A stretch of DNA of 42,801 nucleotides. Origin: Diphasiastrum complanatum. Taxonomy: Eukaryota; Streptophyta; Lycopodiopsida; Lycopodiales; Lycopodiaceae. This document shows, piece after piece, positions 1 to 10,544 of the stretch (position 1 is the first letter of the stretch; every line of letters begins with the position of its first letter). The stretch lies in the NCBI GenBank assembly GCA_029204225.1, contig MU834967.1, forward strand, positions 1 to 42,801, written 5' to 3'. A program made the translations under genes and the position numbers. The notes under the pieces are model-generated. The model saw nothing but the letters and a program-made list of their open reading frames with translations, had not been told where the DNA came from and did not search any database.

Positions 1-585
1 CGTACAGCAAAGCATTTCCACTATTTACAATTTTCTAACACTTTGTACTACATACTAACATATACTTTTTCATGTACATTTTACGCCACTCTTAACCGAT
101 TTGTAATCTACAATAGGTAGCTTCTAGCACACTTTACTTGGATCATTAGAAATTGAGTTACCGAGTTTTTCATTTTAAACTTCCACTTTCATGTACTTCC
201 TTGCCCACAATTACGATGATGCTTACATCATTGTTCCTACATACAACGTTGCTAAATCTACTTTACGGTTTCTTCATTCGATTACAAAGGCCTAATTAAA
301 CCACTTGATCCGAATTTTAGGGCATGTCGCAACAAAATCATCAATGAAAATACATGTCAAGTGATGTGGTAACAATGGGAGCATATAAAACGTCTTCGAA
401 GCTGTAATAAAGAAACATCTAGTACAAACTAAGGTACATGCGGAAATGAAAGAGTATGTGCATAATATTAAAAATGCGTCTATGTCATGATGTAAAAAGT
501 CTGTGCTGATGCTGTAGAAAGTTGTAATGTCAGTTGCAGGCGTTGGAGCCCTCTGACGTCGTCTATGTGCAGTGTGTCTTTGCAT

Positions 586-610
586 GAGAGAGAGAGAGAG
601 AGAGAGAGAG
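586..610. repeat. (GA)n microsatellite
   Basis: Uninterrupted GA dinucleotide run of about 25 bases. Confidence 0.95.
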
Positions 611-2278
611 TAACACATTTCACATAGTCCCCCTTTACAAAGCAAGACCAATTTGAACCCTTTGTTTTATAGCATAACAGGTTATAAAAAAACTGAATGA
701 AATCTTACAGTACAAAGTATAGTAAAATAAGGCAAGTTTCAAGATGCTCAGCTGTTACCTACCACCATCCCACAACACAAAACTGCACTAGTTAGTATAG
801 TGGGGAAGACAGTGTCGTACCTGAGAATCAATTGTTATTCATAGACTCACTACATGACAGCTTGGATAGCATAATACATAATTTAGTCCAATCTTTCCTA
901 CCAACAATATCGATATAGCAATACATATGGCCCTAATGCAAACATATTAGGGCATACGCCATACTGATCAGTATGAGGGCAAGAAATCGTATTATACATG
1001 TCAATATATAATAGAGTACAAGAAAACACCGTAATCATTTAATAATCTCTTCATAGTCACCGAGTATAAGGGCAGATCCGTGCCATGCTGACCTCATGTG
1101 TACTCATGAGCGTCTATGGACTATGGTAAGTAGTTAGGGGAAATCAAATCCATACCATACCAATTACCCCGAAATTATCCTTGGAATTGTGAAAAAAAGC
1201 TCTTTTGAAGCTACTTTCTTGTATATAAGATTTATACCTAGTATCGTTCCTAAAAAGTATGTTTGAATCTGAAACCGTATGTAATAGAGTGTACCTCGTC
1301 ATAAGGAAGAATGTGCTTAGTATTATACCTGAATCCGTGGTGAAGCCATATCCTGAGTATTAGCCATCCCTCACTTAGTAGTATTTCTCGTCTATCAACA
1401 TTAATTCATTCCGAAAAAACCATCATTGTTCATTTTCATGACATGGAAAGGAATACTACCAAGTAACCAACAATAAACCAATCGTTGGAATACAGTAACA
1501 GTTCGCATCTCTTATTGGAAGTGCGCTCTATTATGCACGAATTTACATAAAATTTTTGCAAAGTAAATAAATACCTCTGATCAAGTGCGATTGAGGTCTG
1601 CGGTACAACGCACTACTACTGGCTGTAATTCGCACCCAAACACCAGTATCTATGTTGTCTAAGTGATCCACTAACAAAAGTTTGTCTATCATTGCTATAT
1701 ATCAGCATATTGATCATCAAAAAACATTGAACTGCATTGTTACAATCGCCCACAGCCAGTAGGCTGATCGCGGCCCTAAAGGATAAACTTTTACCTAAAA
1801 AGTGTAAGCAATTTGCTTCCAAAAGTTAAGAAATATGTTGGTAGCCAAGCGCTGAGCTATGGGAAAAGCCACAATATGTATTTGCTTCTCCGGTAGGGCG
1901 CTATGTAGTAGAATCAAACGCTAATGAGAGTGAGAGAGAAGAAGAGGACAAGAGAGAAAAAAAAAGAGAGCAAAAGTGGTGTGAAGAAGTTCGATTCACC
2001 ACCACTCAATTTTTAGCTTTCTATGGTGAGAAATAAGGTTTGCCTTCCATCGTTGGATTGTGCTGCTGGGTGTCGTGATCCTATTGTTCTATGGATAGCT
2101 TGTAGAACAAGCCTTCACAAAAATCAAGAGGGCCCTTCATCAAAAAATTTTACTAAGTTTGAAAAGGTTGTATTGACGTGGCTTATGTGTTTATTGTCAC
2201 CGAAGCAGTCTCAAGTAATGATGTGCAAGAACATAACGAAGAGATTGTAAAGTAGCATATGCATTGAACAAAATCCAT

Positions 2279-2296
2279 GAGAGAGAGAGAGAGAGA
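2279..2296. repeat. (GA)n microsatellite
   Basis: Uninterrupted GA run of 18 bases, 30 bases before a long TG run. Confidence 0.9.
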
Positions 2297-2324
2297 TTTG
2301 CATTGGGTGGTGTGTTTGGGCTTC

Positions 2325-2325
<1 letters not shown>

Positions 2326-2374
<49 letters not shown>
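2326..2374. repeat. (TG)n microsatellite
   Basis: Uninterrupted TG dinucleotide run of 49 bases, the only TG/CA microsatellite noticed; the others are GA/TC. Confidence 0.95.
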
Positions 2375-2376
<2 letters not shown>

Positions 2377-3189
2377 CTTGTAGGATCATGAATATCGAAT
2401 CTTGATTAGATCGTTTATGATATGAATCATTAATGATTTCAATTTGCAATAGAATCTTATAGTTCTGGCCTAAGTTGCATCCCATTCCGAAACACTGCGT
2501 TCTAGGAGCATTCTGGAACTCTCCGGGAGATCGTTTCGTAACGGTTCCAAAATTCAGCAGCATTCCGAATCGGAACGCTGCAAAAAAAAAATATTTGTTT
2601 TTCTAAAAGACAAATTGGAACCGTGTGTTGGGAGTGGGAAAAAAACATGTAGTGTGTAAAAAAACTCTCAAACACATTGCAAAACATAAAAACTACTAAA
2701 TTATAAGTACTTACTACTAGTCTATAGACTACTACTAACTGAACAAAGCATTTAGGCTTCAACATGCTGCATACCAAAAGTTAAAACTGATACTTGAAAG
2801 CAATCACATAGTGCACACTACAGTGCTAAGCATATATGATACAAAAACATGGCGACTAATCCAAATTCCACACATGCCTCATGATGTCTAATGTGATAAA
2901 CGATAAAGCTCTAATATATACAATGAGTGGGCCAATGGCCAAGTACATGAATATGATAGATGGACAATGGACAATAGACTCATAGATTGATGAATCTCTA
3001 TGACTCGGAGGCATCATGACCACATGGGGAATCCTCCTCAACACTATCGCTGGTAGACGAGTAGGAAGATAAGGAATCCTCCTCAGGTAGGTGTGGCTGT
3101 CCCCCTGAACCTCTACCTCTACCCCCGCCTCTGCCTTTGCCTCTGCTTCTAGGTCTACTATGGCCGCTGCTGCCTCTTGCTCAACATGT

Positions 3190-5345
3190 AAATCCATCAG
3201 GCGTGCCCTACGCCTACACCCCCTCCCTCTGCATACAGGTGATACAGGCTCAGCCTGTGTCTCGACATCAAAATCCACCCACCCCACATAATCTCACCCT
3301 CCTCTCCTACATCCTTTGCATCGGCCCTAGCCATGGATCTCGTGGTCCTGTGTTGCCTCCTATCATGAGCCAGCTCGCGATGATACTCTGAAAAGATCTC
3401 ATCATCAGCCGCAGCCTCTATGTGTGCATGGCCTGCTACAGTATCCATGGATCTAAGGCACTCCTCAGGATTCACCTGCCTAGGTGTACCATCTCTCTGC
3501 ATGTGCCTGACTAGCCTCAAGTTGGTGGTGCAATAAACCAACATGTTCAGCTGGGGAACGTTGAGCCTGTTGCGTCTCTATATGCATAAGAGACCGAGTG
3601 CTCCAATTCCGCTCACAAGCCGAAGCGGAACAATCTTGAGCAAGGATGCGAGTGGCAAGAGCAATAATATCAAGGGCGGATTTGCCCACCACACCCCACC
3701 ATGTGAGCGGCTCCAACAAAAACTCGTCATACTCACCCTGAGATCCAGTGAAACATCCCTATCTACGCTCACAATCTAGCATCTATCTCTCGATCCTGCA
3801 CAACAAGGGGCCATGACCTACAATAAGATGAACGAGTCGCCAAAAAGCAAAAACAAACTGTTGAGAATTAAATGAGTGCTTGGACTTGGATACACATTTT
3901 GTGTGTATGTCCTCCAGCCGTCCACAAGCTCGACGTCTGTGCATATGGCCCCAATACCCCCAGGGTGAAGCAAATGAGCAACTACGTGTATGGGCTTGTG
4001 GAAGAAATTCCACCTGTCAAGCCACTTCTCTCGGATACTTGACATCCTACAGAAACCAAAAAAGTGAGCACTGCATTGTAGGAAAAAACAATTCAACAAT
4101 GCTAAAAGCTTTTACAAAACAAACGCACCATATACGCACCACTCAGAAAACGGTCGCTGAAGGGTCTTGTCCATAAACTCGTAAATGAGGGCGAGTTAAA
4201 AGCCATCTCGATCCACCAACCTTAGCACATGCTACATTGGTTGTAGGACCTCAACGAGCTGCTCAACCTGTCGCCAAAAATCATCTCCAAAAACAATCCT
4301 CTAAAACCTAAGACTAGTCGGCTCGCAACTACAATGCCACTGTGTGAATCAGGGCTGGCTACCATCTAGCGCAATGCAAGTCGAACTCTAACCAACCGCT
4401 CCAGCACGACGAAGTGTAGGCAAATCGTTTGGGTGTTGGCTTCTTCAGATCCAGCGGGCTATTGTCCTAAACATGGCAAAGGCACTCTTCTTCCTGGTTA
4501 CAAATGTGACCTTGGCACTAGATGTGATGGTAGAAACCTAGGGGAGGCCTCCTATGTCATGCACCAAAAGATCGATGCAGTGTGCTGCATACGAGGTCCA
4601 TACAATAGCAGGTAGTCCCTCTAAAAAAGCTCACCCATAGCCACACAGTTGTTGGCATTGTCGGTGTCTGCACCACATGTTGTGCCCCCACCTCAATGAC
4701 TGTTGCACGTATATGCTCATAGATAAACTCTCCCGACTCGATAGCGCCGTCTCGAGAGGCATCCACACCCTTGAGAAATATTGTGGCCAACGGACATGAA
4801 ACCAAGATGGCATGTGCATAATATCAGTCCACCCATCTGATAGAATAGAGCAACCATATGTGGCCCAGGCATGTCGTATGGGGCTGAGCTCTCTCGTGAT
4901 GCCATGCTCCTCTCTCAAATGGCGAGTACGAAAAGCCTTGCATGTGGGGAATTTCCAAGTGGCATCACAGGCTGCAATCTCCCTCATCATGTCATGGAAG
5001 ATAGTGGTGTCGGCCAAGGAAAATGCAAGGTAGCCACTATAAAAAAGCTCGCGTGTGAGTCTAGTGGCTGCCTCATGATGTGTCCGCTACCACCCTGCAG
5101 ACATTGTGGTCTCTCGATATTTGCCCGCCCTGTCCTATGTAGCTGCATGTGATCATGGCCTAACTCTAGGGCGTGCGTGTGCTCCACCCTGTGCTCTCTC
5201 CCCAACACCTCCCATAGCTACCATAGGAACTGCCCCCTCTACTGAACCAGAGCCACTACCCTCAGTAGGTCCTCCCCCAACTGACTCCCCTAATGCAAAA
5301 GCCTCTCCTGTAGATGATGAACCTGGTGGCCTTGTTAGTAGTTAC
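3190..5345 (-). pseudogene. hAT superfamily transposase, decayed
   Basis: Remnant of a cut-and-paste hAT transposase read from about 5345 down to 3190. Blocks appear in the family order but in different frames. A DUF659-type segment with GCSILSDGWTD lies at 4823-4855 and continues in another frame as IFLKGVDAS and HIRATVIEVGAQHVVQ (about 4690-4780). A block resembling KPIHVVAHLLHPG lies near 3965-4010. The C-terminal hAT dimerisation domain at 3590-3719 has PLTWWG, then CSASACERNWSTRSL, followed by YCTTNLRLV near 3510-3540. A Gly/Ser-rich stretch lies upstream near 5220-5340. The frameshifts and missing pieces make it non-functional. Terminal inverted repeats and an 8-bp target duplication were not identified, so the outer limits are those of the readable protein only. 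Confidence 0.85.
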
Positions 5346-5975
5346 GTTTTAGTCAATCTATATATAGCTTCACGTACTATTTGGGGAGTAAAAGGAAGAA
5401 TCTAAGATTTGGGTTTGAAGGTAATAAGGATGGAGTGTTGTATAAAAAGTGGATGGAAAAGAAACTCATGCCATGCTCCCTCTCGCAACAAATCAAGCGT
5501 GGACCTAATCCATAGTCCCTCATCCATAGAATGCCTCAAATGAGGAAGCGAACAAGAGGTCAATGAGACTTTTCTTTTGAGCTTCTATGTAAGGGATTTC
5601 TTATGTCGGAGTAAGGAGCAATTTTTAGTAAACATATATCGATTAAATGTCACAATAGGATAGTACCCAAATATAAAACCACCACATCTTAGACCGCCAA
5701 CTCCCTCATGCATAACAAGGGCTATATGCTATGGTATCCTTGCTCATGTCTTTGAAAACCAAGAGGTAGTTGCAAGTCAAATGTGCAGAGATGATTCCAG
5801 TTTGCTAATGACAAATATATATCGATATTATGTCTAGGATAATACCAGAGATAACAAAGGACATTGTCAATCTTCAACCGTATGGAGTCCAACCATAAAG
5901 TCTTGAACATCAACTTAAAGCTCTCTTATAATCATAATACTCAAGAACAAACTATTATTGAGAAACTAAACATAT

Positions 5976-6351
5976 AGTTTCGCTAAATCACGATTCGATG
6001 CTAATCGAATAACGATTTTGATTCAAACCTCCGAATCGGATTTCCCTGGAAAAAGAAATTCCTCATAGAACCCGATTACAGAGAGGTCATGTTTCTCTCT
6101 CTTTTTGTTGTTCTTTGTTGTAAGAGTGCAATGGAATGTGAGTGTATGTGAGAGAGAGCGAGAAAAAGAGAGTAAAATTACAAGTTATTACTTTTTGGAA
6201 TTATGTATAAAATGTACAAAAAAAAATTGAGTTATCAAACCCTAAAACCAATTCGCCGATTCGAAAACCCTAGGACCAATTTGAAAGGTCGAATAGGTTG
6301 ATTCGGCTAATTCCGATTCGACCGATTCCGAATAGGAAGGAAACTCTAACT
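5976..6351. mobile_element. hAT-like MITE, about 376 bp
   Basis: A non-coding block rich in words like CGATTCG and CCGATTC is flanked by AAACATAT at 5968-5975 and 6352-6359, an 8-bp direct repeat as expected for hAT insertion. The match extends to 12 bases if the element's terminal AACT is counted. The block starts AGTT and ends AACT, and AGTTTC near the left end is answered by GAAACT near the right, so the inverted termini are short and imperfect. It lies in the flank or a downstream intron of the RRS1 gene. Class assignment rests on target-site length and composition only. Confidence 0.55.
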
Positions 6352-6649
6352 AAACATATTATTGAGCATCCAAGCATAAAAAAACTCGAGAATTGCTTGA
6401 CAATAAATCCTTGAGAAAACAATATATACTATAAACACAAAATCCAAGTTTAAGAGCCTAGAAAAGATGCATATTGACTAAGATATTCCATGAAATTGAT
6501 GTACTAAAAACTCATACAAAAAGTTCAATTCAAACACTAACATCACGCTTCATGAACACTTTAGTTCATTTGAAAGCCAACAACCCCTTGGTGACACATT
6601 GTAAGTCACTTATCCTTGCTAGTTTCAAAAAAATAACTTATAGCAATAC

Positions 6650-7046
6650 CTTGGAAGAGCACCCTTGCCACCAACTTTGATAGCATGCTTCAAGTTTTGC
6701 AGCTGATTTTTCTCTTGCTTTGCAACACGCTCTTTCTTGCCCTTGTTCATCTTAGAAAACGGATCCTCTCCCAGCCCTAAAAAAAAGGAACAAAAGTTTC
6801 ATTCTCATAAACCCATTCCTCCATTCCCCAAATAAAAACTTCCATAATTAAGCTACAAATATTACGCATACTTCCATAATTAAGCTACAAATATTACGCA
6901 TGGAGATAGGATTTGCAAAATCATGCCTTTGAGAATTGACAAATTGATATTAAAGACTAGTGATGAACAAGAAATTTCTAATGGTACCAAAATACAAGCT
7001 CTAATATAATAATCACGTCATGATTAAAATAGAGTATTTCAACTAT

Positions 7047-7094
<48 letters not shown>

Positions 7095-8403
7095 TTACCA
7101 TCAGAATCCTTTGCCTCAATGACAGGGATATCATTATCATCTGCAACACGCTTGTAGCCATGTCGCCTTCTCCATTCACCAGACATCTCATCAAAATCGA
7201 GCTTGCTTCTCTTTCGCTTTGTAATCCCTACAATATCCAAATTGCAAACATCTCAAAGTTTGCAACAACAGCCGAAAACATGTATTGCAATGGCATAAAT
7301 GGTAGATTGCAACTAGTAGGAATGTACTGAAAGTGAAATTGAGAAACATAGCATATCTTGTCATCCCAAAATACCTGCATGCAATGATCCAAAGCATAAC
7401 GTTCTAAATAAAAAATGTCTTGAATCAACCAAAATGAGAGGAAATGTATGTGAACCTTTTTCTTGTGCAAAAATTTCCCATTTAGTTGGTGGCCTTGGTT
7501 TTGGAAGCTGGAACATCAACATCAAGCGCTTCAATAGAAATAATAAGTTATGAAGATGTAAATCAAACAAGATACCTGCAATTAGGATCCCCAACCAGAG
7601 GGCCACATAAATTTGTTGCATTATGTGCACGTGAATTTGGACCCAGCATTAGATATGGAATGAGTGTACAGCCATCAGAAGACAGATTTTACAGTGAACA
7701 TGTTCAAATAAATCTTTCTATGCATGCAAATGTTCAAATCAATCTCTTTTGAATCTTGATATTTAGTATAGTTGAAAAGTACAGATGGACACTTGGGTCT
7801 TACAAGTGATTTGTATGACAAACGCAAAACTCATGTTGGTAATCTTTTTGAAGAATAAAGCCTCAAGCCGATATAAAGGAAGCATGGTGTATGAATGAAC
7901 CTTACTGGCTTTTCTCGGGGAAGGGGAGTCAATGTTGCAGGCAGATTTACAAGCCTTCCGACCCTGTCAAGAGTAGACGGAAGATTGAATAGTTTCTCAA
8001 CTAAAGCTTGCATAAGTGTCCTTCCTGCCTCCAAACATTCCTTGTCTCTATCTTCCCTGCAATTCCATAAAAACCTGAGTTGGCACACTTTCCATTTTGA
8101 TCCGATGTATCAAAGACCCATGACGCATCCACATGACTTCAGTTGCTTTGAAGTTCAACGATATATATGAAACCTATGTAGATAGTGTCTATTTATCAAG
8201 TAATCAGATTGCAACGTAAGTCTCAGGAAACTCATAAAAAACAGCAGAAATTCCAAAGCCCTAAACCTGGATGATGAAGGCGAGATGCCAGGATGTGTGG
8301 GGTCATATACGAGCAGGTTTCCAAGGTCAATATAATAGGGCAGAGAAGGCTCTGACGGTGCAAGCTCTGCAGAGGGACCACCTTCATCGGCTCCCAGCAA
8401 CAT
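6650..8403 (-). CDS. RRS1: RRS1 ribosome-biogenesis regulatory protein homologue, 5' five exons
   Basis: RRS1 is a nucleolar factor that works with RPF2 to place 5S RNP into pre-60S ribosomes. Five coding exons join in phase through GT-AG introns: 8403-8267, 8056-7906, 7507-7456, 7227-7099 and 6776-6650, giving 198 codons plus two bases. The family hallmarks follow in order: [13 protein letters not shown] (exon 1), [17 protein letters not shown] and LPREKP (exon 2), [14 protein letters not shown] (exon 3), [14 protein letters not shown] with [11 protein letters not shown] (exon 4), DPFSK and [16 protein letters not shown] (exon 5). The ATG at 8403 is the only usable start, since an in-frame TAA lies about 45 bases upstream. 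No stop or frameshift is seen in these exons. Exon 5 ends at a GT donor, but the rest (about 100-150 residues, including the basic C-terminal tail) was not found to the left. The gene is therefore either cut off by the transposon-rich DNA or continues past a long intron. Identity is confident; intactness is not. Confidence 0.9.
6837..6901. repeat. Tandem duplication, two copies of about 33 bp
   Basis: A unit containing TCCATAATTAAGCTACAAAT and ending TTACGCAT is present twice in direct tandem, essentially identical. It lies in the RRS1 intron between the fourth and fifth coding exons, near the (CT)n run. Confidence 0.9.
7048..7088. repeat. (CT)n microsatellite in an RRS1 intron
   Basis: A CT run of 41 bases begins about ten bases inside the intron after the donor at 7098-7097, so the RRS1 pre-mRNA carries a (GA)n tract close to this splice site. 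Confidence 0.95.
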
Positions 8404-8975
8404 CCTTCCTCTTAACCCGACTTCTTTTTTAAGCCACCCTTTACTTTAAGTAAACAACCTACTTAACCTGCAAAAACAGCACCATCACTTTCACAAACTA
8501 AGAGACTTACAAAATAAATACTAGACTATATAAGTACTCTGCTCTAAACCCCCATATTTGTTATAGTCGTATGCATTACAAAGCTTCTACATCTTGCTAA
8601 CCGATAATAGGCATGAATCAAAAGGCTTACTATGTTAGGAATCATCAATCCTATTCCCAGATGAAAATAACGAAAGCCTAAGCAATAAGAGGACGTGCCA
8701 TTTAAAGATAAAATCGGATCGAGAACCAAAAGAGCTTTTGACGCAGGAGAAAAACTCCTGATCGTGCATACACAATATCAGTCGCTAGAAACATGACCAA
8801 ACCAACCTTCTTCACGTCCCGCCAGTCCGTAGTAACGATTTCTTGCCAATTCCAGCTCTTTCTATTTCCAATATCCTCGCTATCAGTCGAGGGCTGCAAA
8901 TCTTCTCTTGGGACGGCGATGTTGAACCCTAAACCCTAAAAGCTCTAAAGAGAAGATAATATAACGATCAATCAA
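8404..8975 (-). other. RRS1 5' leader with probable leader intron
   Basis: Upstream of the RRS1 ATG, a good acceptor (TTTTTGCAG) ends at 8468 and a donor (GAAG then GTTGGT) lies at 8806-8805. This suggests a leader exon of roughly 8975-8807, an intron 8806-8468 and a short leader piece 8467-8404. The leader exon has an open stretch but no in-frame ATG, so I treat it as untranslated. It also holds the telo-box. Confidence 0.5.
8925..8940 (-). promoter_or_regulatory. Telo-box (AAACCCTAA)
   Basis: Two tandem plant telomere-type units give an exact AAACCCTAA at 8931-8939 in the RRS1 leader. In plants this element is typical of genes for ribosomal proteins and ribosome biogenesis, usually together with TGGGCY elements, as here. 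Confidence 0.7.
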
Positions 8976-8995
8976 TATTGCAGGAGACTGGAGGC

Positions 8996-9156
8996 TGGGC
9001 CCTCCTATATATACACCCAGCACGCACCTGTATGGGCTTGGCGGTGCTACCCATTGGTGTGCTCCGGAGCATGCGCTGGTGCTCATGAAAAAATAGCTCG
9101 GTCACGTATTTGCACGGGCAGGGCCGGGTAGCGGCACCATTCCATTGCCTTGGGCT
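8996..9156 (-). promoter_or_regulatory. RRS1 promoter: TATA box and three site II (TGGGCY) elements
   Basis: A TATATATA stretch at about 9006-9013 would place RRS1 transcription start near 8975 on the minus strand. TGGGCC at 8996-9001, TGGGCT at 9033-9038 and TGGGCT at 9151-9156 match the site II consensus bound by TCP factors. Together with the telo-box this is the standard plant signature for growth-coordinated ribosome-biogenesis genes. The start site is inferred from motif spacing. Confidence 0.6.
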
Positions 9157-9269
9157 CAAAGGCACGCACGCACATTACACATAAGTCCGCGCCGTGAGAC
9201 TCGGGCACATACTTAAAAGGGTGTTGGGGACTGAAGTGGCCAAGTTGACCTACATCATGACTGACTTCC

Positions 9270-10535
9270 AATCATAGTATAAGGCACATGAGGTGGCGAG
9301 GACCCCTTGCCACGCAACAGCAAGTGAAAGTGATTTTTTGGACAGTGGGACCTTGCACAGAATGTTGAGTTGTCAGGTGTGAGAGAAGAATTATGGTCCA
9401 TTGCACATCATCTCACTTGTCAAGCTATAAATAGATGGCAAGAGGAAGGGCTAAGCAAAAGGAACTGTTATTGGATTTTAATCTCTTTCCATGTACTGAT
9501 CTAACCAAAATTTACAATCTATAATATTATTCCATTTTTTGTAGCAATCTACAAACATGTAGGATTACTCACATTTTGTGATATTTTATAGATGTATATG
9601 CACAGTTTGCAGATTTACTTCTTTGCACAATCTATAGAAATACACCGCATTTGGTTGCAGTATCGCATATATCATAGACCTCCTAAATCAACTACCGCAC
9701 GTCTCACAAATAGCAAAAAAGCCAAATGCCTCATGTATCGCATTTTTGCCAAAAGAGCAATGACAATGAAGGACTGCAACTTATGTGACTACCTTAATAC
9801 CGCACTATATCGCTTTTTCTTAATTCAAAAAAGGATGACTATTGCACCTCAACGAAGGGCTACGGCTACCCTTGATATTGCATTGTCCTAAAATGCAACT
9901 GCCTCAAGGCTCGTATATTTCTCTCACAAATTCATTATCATGCTAATGATAATATTAGACGATCAATCTAGCTTGCTATTCAGAACTATTTGAGGCGTCG
10001 TAGACAGCCATGGTAGTTCTGATAGATAGTTGGTTAGTTCGATTAGTCATATAGCAATGTGGAATAAGAAATATACATAACAATACAGAACAAACAAAGG
10101 TTGAGCCATATCAGAAATAATGCGGAAATAAGAAAGCTTAATAAATGATGTTCATGCATTAGAATGTTTTTGGAGTGATCCTTGAAAGGTATTTCATTCA
10201 GTAGCGCAATTGGAGTATAGAATGATTGAAAGCATTCAAGTGTTGCACAGACTTTTCAGATCAGTTCAAGGATTAATTATATAATACTGAGATGACCAAA
10301 TCTATTGTGGGGACACTCTTCGCTTCTTTGTTATGTCTCTACTTGTTTGACGGATCTGATTGCTTGGATCTTTATTCTCATGCTCAAATTATCATGCATC
10401 ATTCCATACATTATCGTGTTGCAATCATTCCGATCATTAGCTCTTGCTCGAATTCCATACATGTACAACATTAGTAGATTTTTGACATAGTTTTTGAGGA
10501 TCGTACATGAGTTTCGCCGTCAGTACATCGCTTTT
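9270..10535. other. Region without recognised features
   Basis: Nothing here could be tied to a gene or to the repeats on either side. The 99-codon plus-strand frame at 9592-9891 has no recognisable similarity and no supporting signals. Confidence 0.4.
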
Positions 10536-10544
10536 CCAATTTCA

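Larger units (their letters stand above)
1..3150. other. Region without a supported gene
   Basis: I see no open frame with recognisable protein similarity on either strand. Apparent long frames at 292-651 and 2183-2563 (minus) run through the GA and GT microsatellites and have low-complexity translations. The stretch 2480-2590 contains short words such as TTCCGAATCGG that recall the MITE at 5976-6351, so part of it may be decayed transposon. The 3' exons of the RRS1 gene, if they exist, would lie on the minus strand here or beyond the left edge; I looked for them and did not find them. Confidence 0.5.

Noticed and set aside
292-651. 119-codon minus-strand frame
   Set aside because: Runs through the GA microsatellite, with no similarity or gene signals.
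2183-2563. 126-codon minus-strand frame
   Set aside because: Translation is dominated by Thr-His repeats from the TG tract; low-complexity artefact.
3137-5405. Several plus-strand frames over the hAT region
   Set aside because: Antisense shadows of the minus-strand transposase blocks.
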